Shown here piece after piece: positions 27,214 to 35,789 of a stretch of DNA of 64,000 bases. Within the stretch, counting starts at the first letter, position 1. Each line of letters starts with the position of its first letter. The position numbers and the translations under genes are program-made. Under the pieces are notes generated by a model that worked only from the letters and a program-made list of their open reading frames with translations, did no database searches and was not told the DNA's origin. Source of the DNA: an uncultured Erythrobacter sp. (lineage in GTDB: Bacteria; Pseudomonadota; Alphaproteobacteria; Sphingomonadales; Sphingomonadaceae); the NCBI GenBank assembly GCA_947498065.1, contig CANMIS010000001.1, positions 620,001 through 684,000 on the forward strand. The letters run 5' to 3'.

Positions 27214-27651
27214 ATGGAACCGTCGCTTGTCCAGGCCAGTGCGGTCGCCATTGATGGCCAAGCCCTGCTGATTGAAGGCGATCCAGGCAGTGGCAAATCC
27301 TCGCTCGCCCTCGTTCTGATCGAACGCGGAGCGCAGCTGATCGGCGATGATGGAGTCACGCTCACTCGGGACGGCGAGCAAATCATCGCCTCACCCCCGC
27401 CCAATATTACCGGCAAGCTGGAGATCAGAGGCGTGGGAATCGTCGATCTTCCCACGGATAGCGCGCCGCTCGCTCTGATCCTCACCCTAGCCGGTGACGC
27501 ACCGCGCTATCGCGAGGTCGCCGACAGCCGCGATTTGCTTGGCTGCGCAGTGCCCGTCCTGCCCTTTGTGCCCGGCGCAATCGCACCAGCGGAGCGCGCG
27601 CTGTGGGCACTAAAACTCCACGGACGGCAGAGCGGGCTTGCAATCCGGTGA
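27214..27651 (+). CDS. hprK: HPr kinase/phosphorylase, short alphaproteobacterial form
   Basis: A 145-residue protein that matches only the C-terminal catalytic domain of HprK, as is usual in alphaproteobacteria. The P-loop is IEGDPGSGKSSLALVLIERG, and GDDGVTL and IEIRG-like (KLEIRGVGIVDLP) motifs follow. It would phosphorylate a serine of HPr (encoded at 29128) and so link metabolite state to the regulatory PTS. It lies six bases after chvG. Confidence 0.9.
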   Translation: MEPSLVQASAVAIDGQALLIEGDPGSGKSSLALVLIERGAQLIGDDGVTLTRDGEQIIASPPPNITGKLEIRGVGIVDLPTDSAPLALILTLAGDAPRYREVADSRDLLGCAVPVLPFVPGAIAPAERALWALKLHGRQSGLAIR

Positions 27652-27706
27652 GACGAGCGCGAAGAACGCGGCCAAGGGTCGAACACGCAAAGGCATCTAT
27701 TCGCGC

Positions 27707-28615
27707 ATGAACCAGCCCAGCCCATCCAGCGATCAACGCCAGCAAATCCTGCTTGTCACGGGCCTATCCGGCGCGGGCAAATCAACCACGCTTGATGTGC
27801 TGGAGGACATGGGCTGGGAGACGATTGATAACTTCCCGGTGCGCCTGCTGAAGCGGCTCATTTCCAATCCAGACGAGCAAGGCGCGCCGCTGGCGATTGG
27901 CTTCGATTCGCGCACACGCGGATTTGTGCCCGGCAGCATCATTGAGCTGGTCAAAGAGCTGGCGAAACGCCCGGACATCTCGATCACCTTCATGTTTCTT
28001 GATTGCACCAGCGGCGAGCTGGAGCGGCGTTACAACGAAACCCGCCGCCGCCATCCGATGGCGCAGGGCCGCCCGCTGCAAGAGGGCATCAAGGCGGAGC
28101 GCGAGCTGCTCGATCCGCTGCGGCGCTGGGCCGATATCGTGATCGACACCAGCGAGCTCGCCAGCAATCAGCTGCAAAATCACGTGCGCGATCTGTTCAG
28201 CGAAGAAACTGGGCAGCCAACCACGCTCACCATCTCCAGCTTTGGTTTTGCACGCGGAATGCCGCCGCTCGCTGATCTGGTGTTCGACATGCGCTTTCTC
28301 GATAATCCGCATTGGGTTGAGGGGCTGCGCGAGCTAACCGGCCAAGACGAACCGGTTGCCAAACATGTCGCCAGCGATCCTGCATTTGGCCAAGCTTTTG
28401 CGCAGATCCGCGACCTCTTGCTGACCTTGCTGCCGCGCTATCAAGCGCAGGGCAAAGCCTATGTCCACGTCGCCTTTGGTTGCACCGGAGGGAGACACCG
28501 CTCAGTTTTCACCGCTGAAGAGATGGCCAAAGGCTTGCGCGAGGCAGGCTTTTCGCCCACTGTCCGGCACCGCAATTTGGGCTCTCGCGCCGCCGACGAA
28601 ATTGAACGTGGGTGA
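27707..28615 (+). CDS. rapZ: RNase adapter protein RapZ
   Basis: About 302 residues. The P-loop is VTGLSGAGKSTTLDVLEDMG, followed by DNFPVRLLKRL and the C-terminal CTGGRHRSVFTAEEMAKGL, both diagnostic of RapZ (YvcJ) nucleotide-binding proteins. In enterics it directs RNase E to small RNAs controlling glucosamine-phosphate synthase; in alphaproteobacteria its role is less clear. I used ATG 27707; the frame is open earlier, but those residues are not like the family. It is part of the chvI-hprK-PTS operon. Confidence 0.92.
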   Translation: MNQPSPSSDQRQQILLVTGLSGAGKSTTLDVLEDMGWETIDNFPVRLLKRLISNPDEQGAPLAIGFDSRTRGFVPGSIIELVKELAKRPDISITFMFLDCTSGELERRYNETRRRHPMAQGRPLQEGIKAERELLDPLRRWADIVIDTSELASNQLQNHVRDLFSEETGQPTTLTISSFGFARGMPPLADLVFDMRFLDNPHWVEGLRELTGQDEPVAKHVASDPAFGQAFAQIRDLLLTLLPRYQAQGKAYVHVAFGCTGGRHRSVFTAEEMAKGLREAGFSPTVRHRNLGSRAADEIERG

Positions 28616-28705
28616 CGCATTTGAGCCTTTTCGCAACGATTGGGCCTCGGCATTGCTGTCTCAATGCCCCGCGCCGCAGGTAATGAACGGACCCGGACTT
28701 CACAC

Positions 28706-29131
28706 ATGATTGGTTTGATTCTGGTCACCCATGGCCGCCTTGCGGAGCAGTTTGTCGATGCGATGGAGCACGTCGTTGGTCCTCAGGAAAACATCGCCAC
28801 GGTTTGCATTGGTCCCAATGACGATATGGAGCAGCGCCGTCAGGAGATTGCCGAGGCAATTGCCACGGTCGAAAGCGGCAGCGGCGTTATCATCCTTACC
28901 GATCTGTTTGGCGGCACCCCTTCCAATCTCGCCATTTCACTGCTCGATGGCGGCAAGGTGGAAGTGATCGCGGGGATCAATTTGCCGATGCTGATCCGCC
29001 TCGCTGGTGCGCGCGGCAAGATGGACGTGCGCGAAGCGGTGGATGCGGCGCAGCACGCCGGCAAGAACTACATCACCGTCGCCAGCGAACTCCTTGGAGA
29101 CGACGCCAAGCCCAGCAAGGCTCAGGCATGA
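28706..29131 (+). CDS. PTS EIIA component, mannose type
   Basis: A 141-residue cytoplasmic EIIA-Man domain: MIGLILVTHGRLAEQFVDAM with the phospho-accepting histidine in THG, and ILTDLFGGTPSNLAISLL. There is no sugar permease nearby, so as in other alphaproteobacteria it probably belongs to a regulatory phosphorelay rather than to sugar uptake. Its stop overlaps the HPr start by four bases. Confidence 0.93.
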   Translation: MIGLILVTHGRLAEQFVDAMEHVVGPQENIATVCIGPNDDMEQRRQEIAEAIATVESGSGVIILTDLFGGTPSNLAISLLDGGKVEVIAGINLPMLIRLAGARGKMDVREAVDAAQHAGKNYITVASELLGDDAKPSKAQA

Positions 29132-29406
29132 CCGAAACGCGCCGCACCATGGAAATCGTCAATCAGCGCGGCCTGCACGCGCGGGCGAGCGCAAAATTCG
29201 TCGGAGCGGTCGCCGCCCTTCCAGAGAGCATCAAAGTGCGCGTTGCCAAAGATGGCAATGAAGCCGCCGGCGGCTCTATCTTGGGCCTGATGATGCTGGG
29301 CGCGGCCAAAGGCGACAGCGTTGACCTCATCGTCGAAGGCGACGGCGCGGAGGCTGTGCTTGAGGAATTGTGCGCGCTCGTCGGAGACGGCTTTGGCGAG
29401 GAGTGA
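29128..29406 (+). CDS. HPr family phosphocarrier protein
   Basis: A 92-residue HPr. The phosphorylation site is GLHARASAKFV with the active histidine, and GGSILGLMMLGAAKGDSVDL carries the regulatory serine site used by HprK. It should pass phosphate from EI to the EIIA encoded just upstream. EI (ptsP-like) is not in the window. Confidence 0.93.
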   Translation: MTETRRTMEIVNQRGLHARASAKFVGAVAALPESIKVRVAKDGNEAAGGSILGLMMLGAAKGDSVDLIVEGDGAEAVLEELCALVGDGFGEE

Positions 29407-29414
29407 GCGGGCCT

Positions 29415-30248
29415 ATGCCTGACACCTCAAATGATGCGTTCGAGCCCGGTCGCAAGCACATCACCGGGTTCTCCAATGCCACGGTCAAATATCTGCGCTC
29501 ACTGCGCGACAAGAAGCACCGCAAGCGTGCCGGGCAATTCCTGGCCGAAGGACTGCGCCTGCTGACCGATGCGCGCGAATGCGGCCATATTCCTCGCACT
29601 TTGGTGATGGCGGAGGCGCGCGATCAGCATAGCCTGCTCGATGCGCTGGAAAAGGACGTGCTGGCCGCGGACGGCGAGATCATCACCACCACGCCCAACA
29701 TCCTGACCAAGATCACCGGCAAATCCAACGCGCAAAGCGTCGTCGGCGTGTTTGAGGAGTTCGACACATCCTTGAGCACACTAGACCGCGCCGCTGCGCC
29801 AATTTGGATGGTGGCACAAGACCTGCGCGATCCCGGCAATTTGGGCACCATGCTGAGAACCTGCGACGCAGTTGGCGCGGGCGGTTTAGTCCTGATCGAC
29901 GATTGCGCCGACCCGTTCAGCGCGGAAGCCGTGCGGGCCAGCATGGGCGCGGTGTTCACGCAAGGGATCGCCCAGGCCCGCTGGGAAGAATTTCTACCCT
30001 GGCTGAGAGGCGGAGCTGGCCAATTGGTCGCAGCTTCCCTCAGAGAGGCCGTACCCTATCGTGGTGCCGAGTACAGCGGCCCCTGCTTCATCCTGGTGGG
30101 CAACGAATCCCAAGGTCTGCCCGAGGGCTATGAGGCGGAATGCGATCTGCGGGTGACCATGCCTATGCGAGGCCGGGCGGATTCGCTCAATGCAGCGGTG
30201 GCGGGCGCCGTGCTGGCCTATGAGGTGCTGGCCGGGCTGGAAGGTTAG
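29415..30248 (+). CDS. TrmH/SpoU family RNA 2'-O-methyltransferase
   Basis: About 277 residues from ATG 29415. An N-terminal substrate-binding domain (VKYLRSLRDKKHRKRAGQFL) is followed by a SPOUT knot domain: LRDPGNLGTMLRTCDAVGAG, FILVGNESQGLPEGY and MPMRGRADSLNAAVAGAVLA, the three SpoU motifs. It should methylate ribose in rRNA or tRNA using SAM; which nucleotide cannot be read from sequence. It starts nine bases after HPr and ends the operon, followed by a terminator hairpin. Confidence 0.9.
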   Translation: MPDTSNDAFEPGRKHITGFSNATVKYLRSLRDKKHRKRAGQFLAEGLRLLTDARECGHIPRTLVMAEARDQHSLLDALEKDVLAADGEIITTTPNILTKITGKSNAQSVVGVFEEFDTSLSTLDRAAAPIWMVAQDLRDPGNLGTMLRTCDAVGAGGLVLIDDCADPFSAEAVRASMGAVFTQGIAQARWEEFLPWLRGGAGQLVAASLREAVPYRGAEYSGPCFILVGNESQGLPEGYEAECDLRVTMPMRGRADSLNAAVAGAVLAYEVLAGLEG

Positions 30249-30298
30249 GTCTGCAACGCAGAGAGCCACTGCGCACACACGCCCTCCCCCAAAAGCAA

Positions 30299-30333
30299 AT
30301 CGGCGAGACAGAGCCTAACCCTGCCTCGCCGAT
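30299..30333. terminator. Hairpin between convergent genes
   Basis: Nine-base stem ATCGGCGAG (30299-30307) with CTCGCCGAT (30325-30333), loop 17 bases. Read on the minus strand it is followed by TTTGCTTTT, so it is a good terminator for the lipoprotein gene at 30358; it may also serve the rRNA methylase gene on the plus strand. Confidence 0.65.
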
Positions 30334-30357
30334 GCGATTACTCAATGTGATGAGCGC

Positions 30358-30678
30358 TTAGCCTTCAGCAAGCATCTCGTCATAAACTGCGCATGCAGCA
30401 GCTACGTCGTAGCCTTCTTCCTGAGCTTGCGCTTGAACTTCTTGAAGCTTGGCAGCCATGGCTTGCATTGCTTCTGGATCGTTAGCGAGCTCTTTCATCT
30501 TCTCGCCAACTTCGGTTGCCTTGGCGACCAGTGTCTCTTCGTTGCAATCTTCAGCAGCTGCGGTTTCAGTGGTTTCTTCCGCTGCGCCTTCTGCAGGTGC
30601 GTCGGTTGCTTCGCCGCCGCACGCTGAAAGCGTCAGAGCTGCTGCGGTTGCTACCGCGAAAAGATTTGTCTTTTTCAT
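30358..30678 (-). CDS. Small lipoprotein, helical
   Basis: A 106-residue protein with a lipoprotein signal (MKKTNLFAVATAAALTLSAC), a low-complexity Ala/Glu/Thr stretch, then a charged helix (VAKATEVGEKMKELANDPEA) and two more cysteines (EDCNEET and AAACAVYDEM) that could pair. Probably a periplasmic lipid-anchored protein. I recognise no family; codon use is less GC-biased, as is often seen for highly expressed small lipoproteins. Confidence 0.75.
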   Translation of the reverse strand: MKKTNLFAVATAAALTLSACGGEATDAPAEGAAEETTETAAAEDCNEETLVAKATEVGEKMKELANDPEAMQAMAAKLQEVQAQAQEEGYDVAAACAVYDEMLAEG

Positions 30679-30813
30679 TATTTAATCCCCTACATGTCCC
30701 GTCTTTGGGCGCGCAGAGGCCTAGGCAGGTGTTCGGGATTTGGCAACACACTCTGTTGCTTTTCAAGCAAGTGTCCACGAACGGGATGGTTCGGCTTACA
30801 TTGAGAGGCTCAG

Positions 30814-32232
30814 CTATTCCGCAGCATCGCGTTTGTCGTCGAGCGCACTAAGATCATCCGGCACATTTGCCGCATCCTGAGCGTTGTAGCGCGGCGCGCT
30901 TTCGACCAGCGGCACTTCTTCGATCTCACGCTTGCCGATCTCAATGCCCTTGTCGGCCAAGCGCTTGCCAGATGTGAGCACATTGCGCTCAAAGCTTCCG
31001 ACGAACTTGTTGTAGTTCGCGACCGCCGTTTCAAGGCCCCCGCCAACGCGCTTCATATGTTCAGCAGCCACGCGCAGTCGGTCGTACAATTCCGCACCAA
31101 GTTTGCCGATTTCCTGAGCTTCGCCGGCCATCTTATCCTGCCGCCAGACCTGCGCAACCGTGCGGGCGATCGCGACCAAATTGGTCGGGGTGGCGAGCAG
31201 CACCTTATTGCTAAACGCAAAATCCCACAGCTCTGGATCGTGCTCTAGCGCGGCGGCAACGAAGTGCTCGCCCGGCACGAACATAACGACATAATCGGGC
31301 GCGTCCTCGAACTGGCTCTGATAGCTTTTCGAACCGAGCGTCTGCACGTGATTGCGCATGCTCTTGGTGTGCAGATCGAGGTGCCGCGCGCGTTCGCCGT
31401 CATCCTCGGCCTCAAATGCGGCTTGATAAGCATTGAGCGACACTTTCGCATCGATCACCAGCTTCTTTTGCCCCGGCACATTGATGATCGCATCTGGACG
31501 CAGGCGGCCGCTGTCGGTCTCCATAGACTGCTCAAGATGAAAGTCGGTGTGCTCCGCGAGCCCGCATTGCTCCAGCACATTTTGCAGCGCTCGCTCGCCC
31601 CAGCGCCCGCGCGCTTTGGGAGCATTGGTCAATGAATTACCGAGCCGCTGCGCCTCGCGCCGAACCTCTTCCTGGCCTTCCCGCATGGATTGGATCAGGC
31701 CGTTTAACTGCCCAAAGGCGTCAACCCGCTGCTTCTCCAGCGTCTCCACCTGACGCTCGTATTTTTCGAGCCGCTCACCAACCGGTTGCAACAGCGATTT
31801 GATCTTGGCCTCGCCGGTTTCTTCCGATTGCTTAAAGCGCTCCTCTGCGCGGCGCAGAAATGCTTCCTGCGCCTTACCCAGCACAGCGGCACCGGTGTTC
31901 TCGAACTCTTTCAGCAGCGCGCCGCGTGATTCCTCCAGCAGGCGTTTCTGCTCAGCAAAGGTCGCGGCCTGCGCCTTTAGCCCAGAGTTTTCCTCGCGCA
32001 GCCTGTCCAGATCGCTGGCAAGGCTGTCTGCTCGCGCAGCCCTTTCACCAAGCGCGGAGACTTCGATGCGCGCCTCGCCCAATTCCGCTATTGCCTGCTT
32101 AAACTCACCCTCTTTCTCGCTCAGCCGCTCGCGCAGCTCCGCTGCCGGACGCGAGGCAAAAAACCACGCCGCACTGCCGCCGACAAGCAGGCCAAGAATA
32201 AGAGCGATAATGGTGAGAAGGGTCGTATCCAT
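30814..32232 (-). CDS. rmuC: DNA recombination protein RmuC
   Basis: A 472-residue protein with one N-terminal membrane helix (TIIALILGLLVGGSAAWFFA), a long coiled coil (about residues 30-190) and the RmuC nuclease-like domain: GRWGERALQNVLEQCGLAEH, LRPDAIINVPGQKKLVIDAK and MFVPGEHFVAAALEHDPELW. RmuC limits recombination between inverted repeats in E. coli, which is of interest given how many inverted repeats this window has. The last 40 residues are poorly conserved. Probably its own transcription unit. Confidence 0.92.
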   Translation of the reverse strand: MDTTLLTIIALILGLLVGGSAAWFFASRPAAELRERLSEKEGEFKQAIAELGEARIEVSALGERAARADSLASDLDRLREENSGLKAQAATFAEQKRLLEESRGALLKEFENTGAAVLGKAQEAFLRRAEERFKQSEETGEAKIKSLLQPVGERLEKYERQVETLEKQRVDAFGQLNGLIQSMREGQEEVRREAQRLGNSLTNAPKARGRWGERALQNVLEQCGLAEHTDFHLEQSMETDSGRLRPDAIINVPGQKKLVIDAKVSLNAYQAAFEAEDDGERARHLDLHTKSMRNHVQTLGSKSYQSQFEDAPDYVVMFVPGEHFVAAALEHDPELWDFAFSNKVLLATPTNLVAIARTVAQVWRQDKMAGEAQEIGKLGAELYDRLRVAAEHMKRVGGGLETAVANYNKFVGSFERNVLTSGKRLADKGIEIGKREIEEVPLVESAPRYNAQDAANVPDDLSALDDKRDAAE

Positions 32233-32292
32233 CGCGCAACCTTATGCGGAACGGACGGGGAACGCCAGTCGCACTTTTACGAAACTTGGGGG

Positions 32293-32607
32293 TTATGCGA
32301 TCTGCTTTGCCCCGCGAAAGGAACGAATGCTCACAGCAAGGGCCATCAGGGAGGCAGCCGCTGCGAGGGCAATCCATAACCAATCGCGAGGCTCGTCGTT
32401 ATAGGCAGTCCAAGACTGGTACGCCCATGCCCCGACCAGCAGCAGCCAACCAATTCCGATGGCTAGGTAAGATACTCTAGAACGTGGCTCATCATCATCC
32501 GCTCGCGACTTAGTTGCAGAGTCGAGCAGAAAGCCAGCCGCAATCCACAAAAGTGACCCAATCATGAGGATCACGAACCCACTGGCGATATCTTCAAACA
32601 TCCCCAT
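32293..32607 (-). CDS. Small membrane protein
   Basis: A 104-residue protein with three hydrophobic segments: IASGFVILMIGSLLWIAAGF, YLAIGIGWLLLVGAWAY and LWIALAAAASLMALAVSI, with a charged loop KSRADDDEPRSR between the first two. I do not recognise a family. It lies 12 bases after the peptide deformylase gene on the same strand, so it is likely co-transcribed with def. Confidence 0.65.
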   Translation of the reverse strand: MGMFEDIASGFVILMIGSLLWIAAGFLLDSATKSRADDDEPRSRVSYLAIGIGWLLLVGAWAYQSWTAYNDEPRDWLWIALAAAASLMALAVSIRSFRGAKQIA

Positions 32608-32619
32608 CAGGCCGATCTT

Positions 32620-33198
32620 CTAAGCCGCCTGCCTGATCTTTTTCAGCTTCTTCAGCGCCATACTGCGCTTCAAGCGTGAGAGGTGGTCGATAAACAGGAT
32701 GCCTTCGAGGTGGTCCATCTCGTGCTGGATGCAGGTCGCCATCATGCCTTCGAGCGATTCCTCATGGGTGTTGCCCTCGACATCCTGATAGCGCACTCGG
32801 CACGTCGCCGGACGGTCTACATCGGCGTAAATCTCTGGAACCGAAAGGCAGCCTTCCTGATAGGTGGCCAGCTCCTCTGCCGGATCGAGAATTTCCGGGT
32901 TCACGAAAACGCGCGGCTCTTTCTTCACCGGATAGTGCTTGTGCGAGCCCTCTCCATCGCCGTGATCGTGGCCGCATTCCTCTGGCTCTGCGTCCATATC
33001 CGGCTCTTGCAGATCGATCACCAGCAGGCGTTTGGGCACGCCGACTTGGATCGCGGCCAGGCCAATGCCCGGCGCATCATACATCGTCTCAAACATGTCA
33101 GCGACGAGGGTTTTCAATTCGGCATCGAACTGGGTGACAGGTTCAGACACGATTTTGAGCCGGGGATCCGGCACTTCTAGGATTTCACGAATAGCCAT
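32620..33198 (-). CDS. def: Peptide deformylase
   Basis: A 192-residue metallohydrolase that removes the formyl group from new proteins. All three motifs are present: GIGLAAIQVG, EGCLSVPEI with the metal cysteine, and QHEMDHLEG with the two histidines and catalytic glutamate. Between motifs 1 and 2 it has an acidic, histidine-containing insert (AEPEECGHDHGDGEGSHKHY) not found in E. coli Def; it might bind metal. fmt, which acts in the same pathway, is close by on the other strand. Confidence 0.93.
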   Translation of the reverse strand: MAIREILEVPDPRLKIVSEPVTQFDAELKTLVADMFETMYDAPGIGLAAIQVGVPKRLLVIDLQEPDMDAEPEECGHDHGDGEGSHKHYPVKKEPRVFVNPEILDPAEELATYQEGCLSVPEIYADVDRPATCRVRYQDVEGNTHEESLEGMMATCIQHEMDHLEGILFIDHLSRLKRSMALKKLKKIRQAA

Positions 33199-33284
33199 GA
33201 GGGTGATTTAGTGCGTGATGCCTGCGCTCGCAAGCAGAAGGGTCCGATCAGTGTGATTGGATATGTATCGGTCAGGTTACCGAG

Positions 33285-33364
33285 GCCAGCCCGCGCCCTC
33301 CACCCTTCCACCCGGAGCAGTTTCGGATACTATCCGGGTGGAAGGGTGGAGGGCGCGGGCTGGC
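33285..33364. repeat. Long hairpin repeat, copy 2 (perfect 32-base arms)
   Basis: Arms 33285-33316 and 33333-33364 are exactly complementary over 32 bases with a 16-base loop. The inner 20 bases match copy 1 at 13569; the outer end differs (GCCAGCCCG instead of CCACCCCG) on both arms at once, so pairing is preserved. Lies between recR and def, which are on the same strand. Confidence 0.9.
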
Positions 33365-33384
33365 TAGGTCTTAAACAAGAACGA

Positions 33385-33981
33385 TCACTCCACCGGCCGC
33401 CTAGCCCTCAGCGCTTGAGCCAGCGTCCCTTCGTCGAGATAATCCAGCTCTCCGCCCACGGGCAGACCATGCGCGAGTTGCGTGATGCGCAGGCCAAAGG
33501 ACTCCAGCCGCTCCGCAATGTAATGCGCGGTGGTTTGCCCTTCCAAAGTGGCATTCATCGCCAGCACAACCTCGTCAACCTCGCCGCCTTCCACGCGGGT
33601 GAGCAGGTCGGTGATATTGAGGTCTTCCGGGCCAATACCATCAAGCGCGGACAAACGCCCGCCGAGCACATGATAGCGGCCCGAAAACAGCCGCGCCCGG
33701 TCGAGCGCCCAGACATCGGCGACGTCCTCCACCACGCAAAGCGATTTTGCATCGCGCCGGTGATCTGCGCAAATGCCGCAAGGGTCGCTCGTGTCGACAT
33801 TGCCGCAGGTCGCGCATTCAACCAGTGTCTCACTGACCGCGCCGAGCGCATCAAGCAGAGCAGGAAGCGCCTGTTCCCGGTTCTTCACCAGCCACAGCAC
33901 AGCGCGCCGGGCAGAACGCGGCCCCAGCCCGGGAAGCCGGGCCAATGTGCTGGAGAGCGCTTCGATCTCTTGCGATGCCAT
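33385..33981 (-). CDS. recR: Recombination protein RecR
   Basis: A 198-residue protein of the RecFOR pathway. It has the N-terminal helix-hairpin-helix ([20 protein letters not shown]), the zinc finger [16 protein letters not shown], and a Toprim domain ([19 protein letters not shown], then GVVDEV-type acid and [20 protein letters not shown]). It is divergent from fmt with only about 50 bases between starts. dnaX and the YbaB gene, its common neighbours elsewhere, are not here. Confidence 0.93.
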   Translation of the reverse strand: MASQEIEALSSTLARLPGLGPRSARRAVLWLVKNREQALPALLDALGAVSETLVECATCGNVDTSDPCGICADHRRDAKSLCVVEDVADVWALDRARLFSGRYHVLGGRLSALDGIGPEDLNITDLLTRVEGGEVDEVVLAMNATLEGQTTAHYIAERLESFGLRITQLAHGLPVGGELDYLDEGTLAQALRARRPVE

Positions 33982-34034
33982 GGGCAGAGAGATAGGGGCT
34001 TGGCGAAGTTTGAGAAAGGCCGGGGCACGTGTCC

Positions 34035-34940
34035 ATGCGCATAATTTTTATGGGAACGCCCGATTTTGCAGTGCCAGCCTTGGCCGCTCTGCATGAAGCG
34101 GGACACGAAGTGGCGTGTGTTTACACTCAGCCGCCCCGCCCAGCTGGCCGCGGCAAAAAGCTGCGCCCATCGCCGGTGCAGCAGAAGGCGGAGGCATTGG
34201 GTCTCATGGTGCACCATCCCAAATCGCTGAAATCGGACGAGGCGCGCGCGGAGTTTGCAGCAATCGGCGCGGATGTAGCCGTGGTGGCGGCTTACGGGCT
34301 GATCCTGCCGCAAGTTGTGCTGGATGCGCCGACGCATGGCTGCCTCAACATCCATGCCTCGCTGCTGCCGCGTTGGCGCGGGGCCGCGCCGATCCACCGC
34401 GCGGTGATGGCAGGGGACGAGCAGACCGGGGTCACAATCATGCAGATGGAGGCTGGGCTCGACACTGGCCCGATGCTGTCCAAAGTGACCACACCTGTTC
34501 TGGACAAGACGACCGGCGAACTGACCGAGGAGCTGGCCGAGCTTGGCGCCAATGCAATGATCGAAGTGCTCGCTGACCTGCCGAACATAACGCCGCAAGC
34601 GCAGGATGATGATTCGGCGATCTATGCGCCCAAGATCGACAAGGCAGAGGCGCGGATCGATTGGTCGAGGCCTGCCGCTGACTTAGTGAATCATGTTCAT
34701 GGGCTCGCCCCCTTCCCCGGCGCTTGGTTCGAATTGAACAGCGAGCGCGTGAAGCTGCTGCGAGCAGAGGCGTACGAGGGCTCTGGCACAGCGGGCGAAG
34801 TGTTGGACGACAATCTCGCGATTGCCTGCGGCAAGGGAGCATTGCGCCCGGTGCGTCTGCAGCGCGCTGGCAAACCGGCGATGGACCGGGACGACTTTCT
34901 GCGCGGGCGCGCAGTGGCAAAGGGCTCAATCCTGACGTGA
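34035..34940 (+). CDS. fmt: Methionyl-tRNA formyltransferase
   Basis: About 301 residues. N-terminal [20 protein letters not shown] and the formyl-folate site with [20 protein letters not shown] identify Fmt, which formylates initiator Met-tRNA with 10-formyl-THF. The C-terminal OB-like domain is normal length. ATG 34035 is used; GTG 34029 is possible. The stop TGA overlaps the GTG start of truA. Peptide deformylase is encoded just beyond recR on the opposite strand. Confidence 0.95.
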   Translation: MRIIFMGTPDFAVPALAALHEAGHEVACVYTQPPRPAGRGKKLRPSPVQQKAEALGLMVHHPKSLKSDEARAEFAAIGADVAVVAAYGLILPQVVLDAPTHGCLNIHASLLPRWRGAAPIHRAVMAGDEQTGVTIMQMEAGLDTGPMLSKVTTPVLDKTTGELTEELAELGANAMIEVLADLPNITPQAQDDDSAIYAPKIDKAEARIDWSRPAADLVNHVHGLAPFPGAWFELNSERVKLLRAEAYEGSGTAGEVLDDNLAIACGKGALRPVRLQRAGKPAMDRDDFLRGRAVAKGSILT

Positions 34941-35698
34941 CCCGGTTTGCGCTTACTCTGGAATTTGATGGCTCGCCTTACCAAGGGCTCCAGCGGCAAA
35001 AACATGGGCCGAGCGTGCAGCAAGCCGTCGAAGAGGCCGCGCACCGGATCACCGGCGAGGAGGCGCAATTACTCAGTGCAGGACGGACCGACACCGGCGT
35101 CCATGCGCTCGCCATGCGCAGCCACATGGATATTGAGAAGGACTTCACCCCGTTCCGCTTTATGGAGGCGCTGAACGGGCAATTGCGCCCTCACCCGATT
35201 GCCGTCACCGCCTGCGAAGAAGTAGACGAGGATTGGCATGCGCGCTTTTCCTGCACCGGGCGTCGCTATCTTTACCGCATCGTCAACCGCCGCGCGCCTT
35301 TGACCTTTGGCCGGAACCGCGCCTGGCAGGTCGGCCCAGAACTTGACGTAGACGCGATGCAGCGCGCCGCCCAAGCTCTAATCGGCAAGCATGACTTCAC
35401 CACATTCCGCTCTGTCCGGTGCCAAGCGAAAGATCCGGTGAAGACACTTGATCTGCTCGAAGTGAAGCGAGCCACCACCGAATTAGGCCCGGAAATTCAT
35501 GTGCATGCGGCAGCGCGCAGCTTCCTGCATCATCAGGTCCGTTCCATGGTCGGCTGTCTCAAGCTGGTTGGCATGGGCACCTGGGCAGAAAGCGAAGTCG
35601 CCGAGGCATTGGCCGCGCGAGACCGCCAGAGATTGGGCTATAACGCGCCGCCGCACGGGCTCTATTTCGTTGAGGCGGTCTATCCTACCGGCGATTGA
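34937..35698 (+). CDS. truA: tRNA pseudouridine(38-40) synthase TruA
   Basis: A 253-residue enzyme. The start is GTG 34937, overlapping the fmt stop (GTGA), giving [20 protein letters not shown]. The catalytic aspartate is in [26 protein letters not shown] and [13 protein letters not shown] are other family motifs. It modifies uridines in the anticodon arm of many tRNAs. Coupled with fmt, both serving translation. Confidence 0.95.
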   Translation: MTRFALTLEFDGSPYQGLQRQKHGPSVQQAVEEAAHRITGEEAQLLSAGRTDTGVHALAMRSHMDIEKDFTPFRFMEALNGQLRPHPIAVTACEEVDEDWHARFSCTGRRYLYRIVNRRAPLTFGRNRAWQVGPELDVDAMQRAAQALIGKHDFTTFRSVRCQAKDPVKTLDLLEVKRATTELGPEIHVHAAARSFLHHQVRSMVGCLKLVGMGTWAESEVAEALAARDRQRLGYNAPPHGLYFVEAVYPTGD

Positions 35699-35789
35699 GC
35701 TCTCTTGCGCTGCCTTACGCAACGTCACCCTAGCCAAGCGCGCATCGCTGGCCTAGCCAAGCCTCCAAAGCAATCAAGGAGAGACCCCC

